Shown: positions 34,647 to 42,462 of the stretch, in pieces
Layout: every line of letters begins with the position of its first letter
Position numbering within the stretch: the first letter of the stretch is position 1
Source of the DNA: CAYPIE01 sp964410665
GTDB taxonomy: Bacteria > Planctomycetota > Planctomycetia > Gemmatales > Gemmataceae
NCBI GenBank assembly: GCA_964410665.1
Contig: CAYPIE010000029.1
Span: forward strand, 1 to 59,320
DNA length: 59,320 nt
Direction: 5' to 3'
The notes under the pieces: model-generated
The model's input: the letters and a program-made list of their open reading frames with translations, nothing else
Told to the model about the DNA's origin: nothing
The model's database searches: none
Program-made: the position numbers and the translations under genes

Positions 34647-35231
34647 ATGCAGCCAATCGCGATGGACGAGACCGATGCCCCGGTGCAGCCCGCTGAGGAG
34701 CTGCCCGGGTATGAGCGGGGTCTGCATGCCGCCGCCCTGGCTGGCGACACCCAGGCCTGGCAACTTCTCTATGAAACGGCTTTTGCCCGGCTGGACGCCT
34801 ACATTGTCTGGCGCTGCGGCGGTCGCCGTGACCTGGCGGATGAAATCTTGCAGGAGACCTGGCTGATTGCCGTCCGTCGGCTACGCGATTTTGACGCGGG
34901 CCGCGGCCGCTTTCTGCGCTGGCTGCAGGGGATTGCCAGCAACGTCCTACGCAACCGCTTGCGGCGTCTTACTCGGGAGCGGCGGCAGCCGATCGATGCG
35001 GAGCCCATCGACCCACGGTACGCCCCAGAAACCTGCCGCCGGCAAGAGCGAGTCATGTGGGCCCTGGCTGCCTTGCCCGAGCACTACGAGCAGGCGTTGC
35101 GGGCCAAGTATCTGGACGGTGACTCGGTCGCCAGCATGGCCCGCCGCAGCGGCGACAGCCTGAAGGCGGTGGAGTCGTTGTTGAGCCGCGCCCGTCAGGC
35201 GTTTCGCCAGGCTTATGCAGCCGAGGATTAA
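34647..35231 (+). CDS. ECF-type RNA polymerase sigma factor
   Basis: 194 residues. Region 2 is seen in LYETAFARLDAYIVWRC, DLADEILQETWLIAVRRL and GRFLRWLQGIASNVLRNRLR. Region 4 is ALAALPEHYEQALRAKYLDG and the helix-turn-helix SVASMARRSGDSLKAVESLLSRAR. It directs RNA polymerase to a small regulon. The gene begins an operon with a membrane protein 4 bp downstream and a secreted CxxCH protein. The second gene sits where an anti-sigma factor usually lies, but lacks the zinc-binding HxxxCxxC. Confidence 0.9.
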   Translation: MQPIAMDETDAPVQPAEELPGYERGLHAAALAGDTQAWQLLYETAFARLDAYIVWRCGGRRDLADEILQETWLIAVRRLRDFDAGRGRFLRWLQGIASNVLRNRLRRLTRERRQPIDAEPIDPRYAPETCRRQERVMWALAALPEHYEQALRAKYLDGDSVASMARRSGDSLKAVESLLSRARQAFRQAYAAED

Positions 35232-35235
35232 CTCC

Positions 35236-35784
35236 ATGTCGCACAACCGCTTCGACAGCGACCCCGACCTCGATGCCCTGCTGCGGCCGGGCGTCCAGGC
35301 CTCGGCCAGCGAACGACTCCGTGAGCGGTTGCGTGCGCAAACCTGTCGCCGCCTCCGCTGGGGCATTTGGCAGGGGCGGGTGCTGCGCGGCCTGGCTTTG
35401 GCCGGCTCGTTTATCGCCGGCATGGCTGCCTGGTGGCTCATCGACCGGCCGGTCGCCCCGTCTGACCCGCTTGCCGCGTTGGAGCCGACCGCGACCAAGC
35501 CGCGGCAGGGCCCGCCGTTGACGCTGGAGCAGTTGCCGCTGAGCGGCTATCAACTGGAACTCTTGGCCGAGCAAGCGGACGTGCCGGATATGGCCCAGCT
35601 GTACCGGCGGGCCGGCGACCGTTTCCTGACGGTTGAGCGTGACTACGAAAACGCCATCCGCTGCTACCGGACGTATCTGGACCTGTCTTCACCGACTGAG
35701 GGGGCCAACCCCTCGACCACCGACACCTGGCTGCTCCTGGCCTTGCGCGAGGATCGCCGGGAGGAGATTTCCTATGCGAACTGA
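35236..35784 (+). CDS. Single-pass membrane protein, putative anti-sigma-like partner
   Basis: 182 residues. It starts 4 bases after the sigma-factor stop. The cytosolic N-terminus (DPDLDALLRPGVQASASERLRERLRAQTCRR) is helical and basic. One transmembrane helix (VLRGLALAGSFIAGMAAWWLI, about residues 54-74) follows, then a periplasmic segment ending in a TPR-like helix pair (LYRRAGDRFLTVERDYENAIRCYRTYL). Position and topology fit an anti-sigma factor; no HxxxCxxC zinc motif is present. It overlaps the next gene by 11 bases. Function is inferred from context. Confidence 0.72.
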   Translation: MSHNRFDSDPDLDALLRPGVQASASERLRERLRAQTCRRLRWGIWQGRVLRGLALAGSFIAGMAAWWLIDRPVAPSDPLAALEPTATKPRQGPPLTLEQLPLSGYQLELLAEQADVPDMAQLYRRAGDRFLTVERDYENAIRCYRTYLDLSSPTEGANPSTTDTWLLLALREDRREEISYAN

Positions 35785-37207
35785 TCGATTGGTCATGCTG
35801 TCGTTGCTGCTGGCCCTGGTCGGACTGCTCGGCTGTCCGCTAGCGGCCGAGGAAGAGAAGAAGGGCGAACCGTCTCCGGAAAAGGCGGCAATCGACCCGC
35901 TGTTGCACGACGTGCTGCACTTCAGCCCCGAGGTGCGCGTCGCCGAGGCCAAGTTCCGCAAGGCCCGGGCGGTCCTGCAGCAAGTCCGGTTCAAGGTGAT
36001 CCGCGAGGCGCTGAGTTTGCGGAGCGACCTGCGCAAACTCGAGGGTCAGCTGGACGCAGCGGAGCAACAGCTGGCGGTCGTGCAAAGGGCGGATCAGTCC
36101 CGAGCGGCGATCCTCGAAGCCCGGGCCCCGGTCGTGAGTCTTCGAGCAGAGTTGGAAGGACTGATGCTTCAGTCGGACGCTTTGCAGGGCAAGGGCATCC
36201 CTGAGTCTCTGAAGGTGGCTCAGCCCGAGGCCGAGTCCACGCCGGCGGACGGGAAGAAGAAGTCGGAACCGTTCCTGCAAAAGGTCCTCCGCTTCAGCCC
36301 CGAGGTGCAGGTCGCCGCGGCCGACCTGAGCGAGGCCGAGGCCACCCTGCTACAAGCCCGGATGACCGTGCTTCAGGGAGCGGTCGAGCTCAAGGGCCAG
36401 ATCCGGAAGCTTGAGGCGAAACTGGTGCTCGCGGAAAAAAACCTTGGCCACCTGAAGAAGCTGGTGGAGACGGCCATGGTCTCAGACCTTCAGTTAACCA
36501 AGGCTGAGACCGAGTTCAAAGAGACTCAGAGCCAGCTCGAAATCCTACGACTGCGGCTCGATGTCATGCGCGGCAAGAGCCTGCCCGGCTTGGAGGGGGC
36601 CCGGAGGCTTCCGGGGGCCGCCGACCGAGTGCTGGTGAAACGCTCCGACGATGCCGGCCCCTTCGGAACCGGCCGTGTGTTCCAATACACGTCGAATGCG
36701 GCTGGGGCAGCCCGGAAGTGTCCCGCCTGGACCGGGCAGCACGCCGTGGAAAACCTGAACTGCACGGCTTGCCACCAAGTGCCCAAGGCGATGGCCGGTG
36801 TGGGGGCCATCGTCTGGGACGTCAGGCCGGCGATGCATAACCCGATGATCGCGCGAGTCCTCAAGTCTCTCAACCAGCCGATCGCGATCGGTGAAGGCAT
36901 GCACAATGTGGCCACGCCGGATGTACTGAGCTACCTATCCGAGCAGGTGACGAAAACGCTCAAGGAGAAGCTGCGTATCCGCCTGGTGGGCGCCCACGAC
37001 CGCCTGGGGGGACTGTCCCTAGAGGCAGGCAAGATGCCGCTGGGGGCGTGGCTGCTGCTGATCGAGGACAGCCTGCCGCAGGACCGAGGGGACCCACGAT
37101 TTTATGTTCGAGAATATGGAATTTTGCTGAGCTATCGTGCCCCCAGCGGCGGCTACCCGCTGGCCAAGGTCTGGCCGGGCCCGGTCAAGGCCGAGGTCAA
37201 GAAGTGA
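35774..37207 (+). CDS. Coiled-coil lipoprotein with one CxxCH heme-type motif
   Basis: 477 residues. GGAGGAG precedes the ATG inside the previous gene. The leader has a lipobox-like LLGC (Cys21). Two homologous coiled-coil segments (about residues 41-125 and 163-245) both begin with (F/L)xxVLxFSPEVxVA and resemble the helical hairpins of TolC-family proteins, though far too few for a full channel. CTACHQVP at residues 330-334 is a single CxxCH c-type heme motif. The C-terminal ~120 residues are alpha/beta (LLLIEDSLPQDRGDPRFYVREYGI). It is co-transcribed with the sigma factor, so it is a likely sensor or output of the regulon. No known family assigned. Confidence 0.75.
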   Translation: MRTDRLVMLSLLLALVGLLGCPLAAEEEKKGEPSPEKAAIDPLLHDVLHFSPEVRVAEAKFRKARAVLQQVRFKVIREALSLRSDLRKLEGQLDAAEQQLAVVQRADQSRAAILEARAPVVSLRAELEGLMLQSDALQGKGIPESLKVAQPEAESTPADGKKKSEPFLQKVLRFSPEVQVAAADLSEAEATLLQARMTVLQGAVELKGQIRKLEAKLVLAEKNLGHLKKLVETAMVSDLQLTKAETEFKETQSQLEILRLRLDVMRGKSLPGLEGARRLPGAADRVLVKRSDDAGPFGTGRVFQYTSNAAGAARKCPAWTGQHAVENLNCTACHQVPKAMAGVGAIVWDVRPAMHNPMIARVLKSLNQPIAIGEGMHNVATPDVLSYLSEQVTKTLKEKLRIRLVGAHDRLGGLSLEAGKMPLGAWLLLIEDSLPQDRGDPRFYVREYGILLSYRAPSGGYPLAKVWPGPVKAEVKK

Positions 37208-37214
37208 GCCGGGG

Positions 37215-37844
37215 TCAGCCGGCCGACATGACGTTGAAGCTGATCGAGATCCGCTCACCCTCGCCGTGGTAGGGGTTGACGAAGTGGTACAGCCAGCCGG
37301 GGAAGACCACCATCAGCCCCACCTCGGGGCGAATCAGGGCGCGTTGCCCGTACGGGTTGCCCGGGACCGGGACCATCTCGGTGTATGGCCGCGGGTCGAG
37401 CAACTCCAAGGCCCCGTTGACCGGCTGGTCGTTGCTCAGCTTGCCCACCTCGACGTAGTAGACCCCCGACCAGACGCTCAGCGGGTGGTTGTGGATGCTG
37501 TGATAGTGCCCGTCCCGCGACACGTTGGCCCAGGCGATGGCGTGCAGCTTGCCGGCAGGCTGGGCCTGCAGGCCCATGGTGTTGCGGACCATCTCCACGG
37601 TGGCACCGATCATGTGGTTGACCGCTTCGAGGATCCAGCCACGCAGGGTGGTGATCACCGGTTCTTTCCAGGTTAGCAAGTCTTGTGCCGAGTGCCAGCC
37701 GCCGACGTTACTATAGGTTTGACTGGACTGGGCCTGCTCGCGGGCGAGGATGACGGCCCGCAGCTGGGTGTTGACCTCAGCCGCCTCGGGGATGCGAAAT
37801 TTGCCGATCGGGGTGGGGAAGGCAAGGCTGACTTGCTTCTCCAT
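37215..37844 (-). CDS. TIGR02466-like putative 2OG-Fe(II) oxygenase
   Basis: 209 residues. Double-stranded beta-helix signals: a helical N-terminus with GGWHSAQDLL, then AWANVSRDGHYHSIHNHPLSVWSGVYYV. The His residues are candidate metal ligands, and PGWLYHFVNPYHGEGERISISFNV supplies the distal His and the 2-oxoglutarate-binding Arg. This matches the pattern of the TIGR02466 family of uncharacterised oxygenases. It lies 10 bp downstream of the epimerase gene as the last of four co-directional genes. Substrate unknown. Confidence 0.8.
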   Translation of the reverse strand: MEKQVSLAFPTPIGKFRIPEAAEVNTQLRAVILAREQAQSSQTYSNVGGWHSAQDLLTWKEPVITTLRGWILEAVNHMIGATVEMVRNTMGLQAQPAGKLHAIAWANVSRDGHYHSIHNHPLSVWSGVYYVEVGKLSNDQPVNGALELLDPRPYTEMVPVPGNPYGQRALIRPEVGLMVVFPGWLYHFVNPYHGEGERISISFNVMSAG

Positions 37845-37854
37845 GGTGGCTTCC

Positions 37855-38889
37855 TCACTCGGGGGGGACGTGCTGGGGTTGCTTGCCCCGGAGCACGGGC
37901 AGTAAATACTGATCGAAGGCTTCGGTCAGATCATACTGTGGGGAGAAGCCCCAGTCACGACGCGCGGCCGAGTCATCGACGTCGGCCGGCCAGGTATCGA
38001 CAATCCCCTGCCGCTTCGGGTCGATCGCTGTGGAAATCGTCGCGTCCGCAAAGCGTGCCTTGACCAGCAGGCGCAGCTCGTCCGCCGACGGGTTGAACGC
38101 GGCGACATTGTACTCGGTGCGACTCAGCTGGTCGCGGCGAGCGTGGGCCAGCTTGAGCAGGGCCGTGACACTATCGGGCATGGCCATAAACGGAATGCGC
38201 GTATCGGGACGAACAAAGCAAGCGTACGCTTGGCCCCGGGCTGCGGCATGGATCATCTCCGGGGCAAAATCGGAAGTGCCGCCCGAGGGAATGGTGGCTG
38301 CAGAGATCAGGCCGGGAAAGCGTAGGCAGCGAAAGTCGACTTTGCCCGAGAGGGTGTCGCTGGCCAGCTGCTTGTAGTGTCGGGCGTAGTAACGGCCCAG
38401 TTGCTCACAGTAAAGCTTGTTGCACCCGTAGATGGTGGTCGGCTGGGTGTACTGGTCCTCGCTGACCCGGCCGGCTTGCTGCTTGACCACCAGATCGGGC
38501 AAGCCATACACGGCGATCGAGGAGGGGTAGAGGAAGATGACCGGCCGGCCGTGCGACTCGCCCTGTTGCTGGGCAAACTCGAGCATGGCCAGGGTGCCAT
38601 CAACGTTCACCCGGTGGGCTGTCACCGGGGCGAATTCACTGCGCGTCGACAACAGCGCGGCCAGGTGGAAGATCTTATCGATCTCGTATTCGGCCAGGAT
38701 GCGATCGAGCAGGTGCGGGTCGAGGATCGAGCCGACGAACTGCTGGCGGACCCGGTTCTGGAGATGCGGGGCCAGGGGATTCAAGTCAAGCGTAATGATG
38801 CTATGATCTGTCTCCGCGCTCAGTCGGGTGATCAGGCCATGCCCGATCTCGCCACTGGCTCCGGTAATCAGAATCACAGGCTTGCGCAT
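37855..38889 (-). CDS. NAD-dependent epimerase/dehydratase (L-threonine dehydrogenase-like SDR)
   Basis: 344 residues. Rossmann start VILITGASGEIGHGL, the FHLAALLS segment, the PSSIAVYG serine and the YGCNKLY active-site Tyr/Lys of extended short-chain dehydrogenases. The RFPGLIS and MHAAARGQAY-like stretches and the overall length resemble the L-threonine 3-dehydrogenase branch (NAD-dependent, making 2-amino-3-ketobutyrate) more than GalE. That subgroup call is tentative. It is a cytosolic enzyme in the middle of an operon, 6 bp from the jelly-roll gene. Confidence 0.85.
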   Translation of the reverse strand: MRKPVILITGASGEIGHGLITRLSAETDHSIITLDLNPLAPHLQNRVRQQFVGSILDPHLLDRILAEYEIDKIFHLAALLSTRSEFAPVTAHRVNVDGTLAMLEFAQQQGESHGRPVIFLYPSSIAVYGLPDLVVKQQAGRVSEDQYTQPTTIYGCNKLYCEQLGRYYARHYKQLASDTLSGKVDFRCLRFPGLISAATIPSGGTSDFAPEMIHAAARGQAYACFVRPDTRIPFMAMPDSVTALLKLAHARRDQLSRTEYNVAAFNPSADELRLLVKARFADATISTAIDPKRQGIVDTWPADVDDSAARRDWGFSPQYDLTEAFDQYLLPVLRGKQPQHVPPE

Positions 38890-38895
38890 GGCCAG

Positions 38896-39348
38896 CTATC
38901 TCGGAGGGGCTGCACCGGCTTGCCGGTAGTCGCGAATCTCCAGCAGAACCAAGCCTAGGATACCGCCCGGCGTGGCCCTGGCAAGGTCCAACTCCAGCAC
39001 ATTCCGCGGCTGGAGGGCGGCGGTGATATCGATGGCAATCGCCGCTGTTTCGGCCAGTTGCCCGGCGATAACGGTGTCGTTGAGGCGGACGGTGACCGCA
39101 CCGAGGACTTGGTCGCCGCACAGCCAGACCTGTTCGTGGGCTTCGAGGGTACGTGGCTGACCGAAGCGGCGGCGGTAGCGGACCACGCCGCCGGTGAAGC
39201 CGCGCCAGCCATAGGCATCCCAGGTCGAGGGTAACGCGACGCGGCTCGGGCCAGGTGCCTGAGCCAGCCACAGCTGGCTGGGCTCGTCCCAGCCCTCAAG
39301 CGGTTGGGCTTCCCAGGGGCCGAGCAAGCGGATGCGATGCGGGGTCAT
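38896..39348 (-). CDS. Jelly-roll (glycoside hydrolase family 2 sugar-binding-like) protein
   Basis: 150 residues. LLGPWEAQPLEG, VALPSTWDAYGWRGFTGGVVRYRRRF and QVWLCGDQVLGAVTVRLND reproduce the N-terminal galactose-binding jelly-roll of GH2 beta-galactosidases, but no catalytic barrel follows. The protein is therefore a stand-alone domain with no visible signal peptide. Its start overlaps the NRDE gene stop by 4 bases. It may bind a sugar-like ligand for the neighbouring enzymes (inference), or be a degraded remnant of a larger protein. Confidence 0.72.
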   Translation of the reverse strand: MTPHRIRLLGPWEAQPLEGWDEPSQLWLAQAPGPSRVALPSTWDAYGWRGFTGGVVRYRRRFGQPRTLEAHEQVWLCGDQVLGAVTVRLNDTVIAGQLAETAAIAIDITAALQPRNVLELDLARATPGGILGLVLLEIRDYRQAGAAPPR

Positions 39349-40091
39349 GCGGGCCGGCAGCCTTTCTTGGCCAACTGAAGCATCAGGGTCGACAGGTCAT
39401 GATAAGGCGCCTTGTCCGGTGAACCCTGCGCGTGGTAGAGAGTACTGCGCTGCATCGGCTCGCGCAGGGCCAGCACCGTGCTGGAGACGGTGCCGCTGCT
39501 GGTGCCATGGTGGACGATCGCCGGTTCGGGAGCGGTGTGCGCGCAAAGCCGGCGTAGGCTGGCCACAGCGTCCTCGCTGTCGTCGAACTGGCGGTTGCGT
39601 AGCCGCTCCAGGGCAAACTCGACACGTGGGTCGCCCACTTGGTTGACCTCGCCGGTGGACAGCACGTGGACCCCGGGGGGTAGCGCCTGGATGCGGAGCC
39701 AGTCGCCGGCGCGGATGACATAGACGCCGTTGCGGTCGGCACAGAGCAGGTTGCAGCCGGCATAGCGGTCCGGCTGGATTTGCTGGCCGGCCTGCTCCAT
39801 GGCCTCGTTGGCCGAGCGACAGGCCAAAAGGTCGCGGACCAGCAGGCCGCGGCTCCGCCTCGGCTGGGTAGGCAGCATACGTGGTCGGTTGGTGACGGCG
39901 ACCACCAGCCCGCAGGCATTGACCCCCAGCCAAGTGCCGCCGGCAACCGGGTCGCGGCCTGCGACAAACGCCGGTTCCCCAGCTTGCAGCTCCGGCACCG
40001 TGCCCCCGCGGGCATAGGACTCTTCGCGGTTGGCGCCAACAATTAAGTGCGCATCCGCGGTCACCCGAAATAAAACTGCCAGCAGACACAT
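39345..40091 (-). CDS. NRDE/TANGO2 family protein
   Basis: 248 residues. It starts MCLLAVLF with Cys2 as the expected N-terminal nucleophile after Met removal. Then comes the family hallmark LIVGANREESYARG, with Glu where Asp is usual in N-R-D-E, followed by GGTWLGVNACGLVVAVTNRP and the late GDPRVEFALERL region. These proteins share the Ntn-hydrolase fold; TANGO2 homologues are linked to lipid, CoA and heme handling. It is the first gene of the four-gene operon running to 37215. Confidence 0.88.
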   Translation of the reverse strand: MCLLAVLFRVTADAHLIVGANREESYARGGTVPELQAGEPAFVAGRDPVAGGTWLGVNACGLVVAVTNRPRMLPTQPRRSRGLLVRDLLACRSANEAMEQAGQQIQPDRYAGCNLLCADRNGVYVIRAGDWLRIQALPPGVHVLSTGEVNQVGDPRVEFALERLRNRQFDDSEDAVASLRRLCAHTAPEPAIVHHGTSSGTVSSTVLALREPMQRSTLYHAQGSPDKAPYHDLSTLMLQLAKKGCRPA

Positions 40092-40255
40092 GACCTTCCC
40101 TTGCCTTCACGTGTGGGGCGCGTCCCTTACTGCTTGCTTCATTGTAGGGAAGCGGCCAAGCACTGCCTGGGACTTTCTCGCAAATCGCCTCTCTTGACCT
40201 TGCATCGTCCGTTCCGGTGTCATTACATCGTTTTATTTATAATTATTGTTATAAA
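40092..40255. promoter_or_regulatory. AT-rich presumptive promoter block
   Basis: The 40224-40255 stretch is a very AT-rich island in GC-rich surroundings, with TATAAT at 40238-40243 and TATAAA at 40250-40255 on the plus strand. It could serve the putative RNA to the right, the minus-strand operon to the left, or both. No good -35 box was found at standard spacing. Confidence 0.35.
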
Positions 40256-40601
40256 GTTGGCCCCCTGGCTTTGGTCTCGGCCAACCCGATGTGCACCTGG
40301 ACGCCGACCTCTGAGTGGGCCGTCAGCCACGGTTGTGGTCGGGATTGCTGAGCCAGCGGGACGAGTTTGTTGGGGTGCTGTCCGTGCGGCGCCTGAGTGT
40401 TGTGTCCTGGTGCTGCTCGCTTGTGAGGGGCGAGCGACCTGCAGTGAAACGAACGCTGCAGCCCCCTCTTGCCTCAAAGGTGCCTGCGGTCTCGATGGGC
40501 CTTGTGGGAGCCAGAACGGGTGCAATCGTTGTTGCTGTATGAACTGAACCGACGTTGGTCGATGGCCCCGCCATTGGATAGCAACCCAATGGCGGGGCTT
40601 T
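40256..40601 (+). ncRNA. Candidate structured non-coding RNA
   Basis: About 345 bases bounded by the AT-rich promoter-like island and a strong terminator-like hairpin. Local hairpins seen: GTTGGCC/GGCCAAC (40256-40285, right after the promoter), GCTCGC/GCGAGC around a 9-base loop, and CTGCAG...CTGCAG around tgaaacgaacg. No signature of tmRNA, RNase P RNA, SRP RNA or a known riboswitch was recognised. Overlapping open frames on both strands have no ribosome-binding site and no coding-like composition, though a Cys-rich plus-strand frame ending at 40547 cannot be fully excluded. Confidence 0.35.
40565..40598 (+). terminator. Strong hairpin, possible terminator
   Basis: Perfect 13-bp arms GCCCCGCCATTGG and CCAATGGCGGGGC with an 8-base loop, followed on the plus strand by TTTCC. 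It lies 76 bp past the hsp20 stop, so it could serve convergent transcripts from both sides. Confidence 0.6.
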
Positions 40602-40673
40602 CCATGTGTGACGGCTTTCAGGGGAGAGGACTCAGGGGAGACAAACAGCGCCGCCACACATGGTTTCTCAGGG

Positions 40674-41135
40674 CTACTTCGATGCGGTCACCGGAATTCG
40701 CCGGGGTTGCTTCTCGGGCATTTTCGGAATGCTCACGGTGACGACGCCATCGGCACAAGTGGCGCGAACCTTCTCGGCATCGACTCCGGTGGGCAAGGGA
40801 ACCTGGCGATAAAAGCGACCATGGAACCGTTCAATGCGGTGGACGTCTTTCTTCTCTTCCTTACGTTCTTCCTGACGTTCACCTTTAACGACGAGCATGC
40901 CATCGGCTACCGAGATCTCGACATCCTCGGGCCGGATGCCCGGTAGATCTGCCTTGACGAGCAGTGCGTCGTCGGTTTCTTCGACATCGACCCGCGGGGC
41001 CCAGGTCGCCAGCGAACGTTGTCCGTTGCCCTCGGCGGGCAACCCGAGGAAGCGCTGAAAGATGCGGTCCATCTCTTGACGAAAGTCACTGAACAAGCCG
41101 CGTTCGTCCGTGGTCATGGGAACCAAGCTACTCAT
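40674..41135 (-). CDS. Hsp20 / alpha-crystallin small heat-shock protein
   Basis: 153 residues, standard class A size. The alpha-crystallin domain runs from about 46 to 140: APRVDVEETDDALLVKADLPG, then DGMLVVKGERQEERKEEKK, and RFYRQVPLPTGVDAEKVRATCADGVVTVSIPK. The C-terminal I-P-V (RIPV) is the IxI-type motif used in oligomer assembly. It is an ATP-independent cytosolic holdase. The N-terminal residues MDRIFQRFLG are typical. A 10-bp inverted repeat about 100 bp upstream may regulate it. Confidence 0.95.
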   Translation of the reverse strand: MSSLVPMTTDERGLFSDFRQEMDRIFQRFLGLPAEGNGQRSLATWAPRVDVEETDDALLVKADLPGIRPEDVEISVADGMLVVKGERQEERKEEKKDVHRIERFHGRFYRQVPLPTGVDAEKVRATCADGVVTVSIPKMPEKQPRRIPVTASK

Positions 41136-41615
41136 GGTCGATCCCTCCGGGAAACCAGGGAAAAGGCGAGTTCACGCTAGGGTCAATGTAGCACCGTGTG
41201 CTCTGGTAAACAGTCGGGGAAATACGGATCTGTTTGTCAGGGAAGGCCTGACAAACCGCTCGTCTGCAATCGCTGGTCGCAGGCAGACAATCGGCTCATT
41301 CAGCGAAAGCTTGCAACCGTCGCGGACGGGGCCCTTCGCGGTTGGTCGCAGGCTGCCTTCCCTGCGATTCATCGCCCAAGACGTACGGAGGTCGGGATAA
41401 CCGATGGTCGCGGTCTGATCAGAGTGGCAATTGCGGATCGCCTTGATCTGCGTCCACGTGCCCTTCGCGGCTTGTCACGGTCCCAAGCACTGCCGGGTGG
41501 CTACCGAAGAACCAAGGATGGACTTGAGTAGACTCCCGGCGACCGATGCAACATCCTACGATACAATGTCTATATATGAAGCTAAGTATTTGCAGCTTGC
41601 CGGCAAGCAGTGGTC
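41136..41615. other. Upstream region of hsp20; no gene seen
   Basis: 480 bases. No supported coding or RNA gene. The only structured element noticed is the inverted repeat at 41232-41256. No CIRCE element was seen. Confidence 0.5.
41232..41256. promoter_or_regulatory. Perfect 10-bp inverted repeat upstream of hsp20
   Basis: GTTTGTCAGG and CCTGACAAAC separated by 5 bases, 97 bases before the hsp20 start. It could be a repressor operator or the hairpin of an upstream transcript. Confidence 0.4.
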
Positions 41616-42044
41616 CTAGGATCTCGCCACTGCTTTGGGGAGATTCGTTGGACGGGCCTCGTAGAGTGGAAGCCGGCGCGTCAACATTTGCACCGCCAGG
41701 GCCAGCTCACAAGCCGAGGGTGTTTCGAGAAAGGCACGCGCTACCATAATGCTTGCTTCATGGAAGTGCAGGCCAGTGGAGGGGGCACTTGGCCCGATGG
41801 TGATGACCTTGAGATGGCTCCACTGCCAGGGGTCTTGCCGCAGGCAGTCGAGGACGCCGTCGCCGCCGCCCCAAGGGAGATTGAGGTTCAGGACCAGAAC
41901 GTCGGGTTGAAACAGGTCCAGCTCTTCGAGGCACTGCAAGGCGTTGTCCACCTGCACGACCAGGAAGCCCTCATGCCACAGGAGCTGTCGCAGTCCCTCG
42001 GCCAGGCGGTCATCGGTTTCGGCAATCAAGAGTTTTGACTTCAT
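41616..42044 (-). CDS. Stand-alone receiver-domain protein lacking the phospho-acceptor Asp
   Basis: 142 residues. A CheY-like fold is indicated by KSKLLIAETDDRLAEGLRQLL and PDVLVLNLNLPWGGGDGVLDCL. The position of the phosphorylated aspartate is Asn53 (VLNLNLP instead of LLDxxLP), and the usual conserved Lys of the SAK region is absent (ITIGPSAPS). It is therefore probably not phosphorylated by a kinase, and may signal by protein contact or be constitutive. No output domain follows. It is divergent from the heme-PAS kinase gene across a 418-bp shared region. Confidence 0.82.
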   Translation of the reverse strand: MKSKLLIAETDDRLAEGLRQLLWHEGFLVVQVDNALQCLEELDLFQPDVLVLNLNLPWGGGDGVLDCLRQDPWQWSHLKVITIGPSAPSTGLHFHEASIMVARAFLETPSACELALAVQMLTRRLPLYEARPTNLPKAVARS

Positions 42045-42462
42045 CCACGCGATCCTCTGGTTCGCCAGGTGTGTCTTCGCACACCGTAGGGCATTTCCTT
42101 CGGGTTAATGGGGATGTTCGCATCCTAACACTCAAGGGGCGAGGCCGCTGTCAGGAAGGAAGCGAGCCTTTTTGTCGGGTGAATGGACCCACTCTGAATC
42201 CGGTTTTTCCCTACACAATGCGGTTCGCGAAAGGAGGACAAGCTGGTCACGCTGTTTTACACTAGAAGAAAGCTCTATTTGGCATACGCCCCTTCTGCAG
42301 TTGGTCAAACTCTGGTCGGAACGGGCTTTCCGAGTCTGTTGGTCCGGCGAAGCATCGTGGTGGCATCGTTCACGTGCAACGCAAATGGTCGGCCAACGAC
42401 GCGAGCGTGAGCCGGACGGCGAGCGGTGGTCTAGCCGGGGTGGTCCTAGTTCGAGATCCGCC
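42045..42462. other. Divergent promoter region between receiver and kinase genes
   Basis: 418 bases. An AAAGGAGG sequence near 42230 is followed by an open frame that runs in-frame into the kinase, and by another short frame; neither looks like a protein. The kinase start could be upstream of the chosen one. No operator recognised. Confidence 0.45.

Noticed and set aside
40101..40547. 148-codon plus-strand frame with a Cys-rich end
   Set aside because: No ribosome-binding site, odd composition, and it runs through hairpins. The region reads better as an RNA, though not proven.
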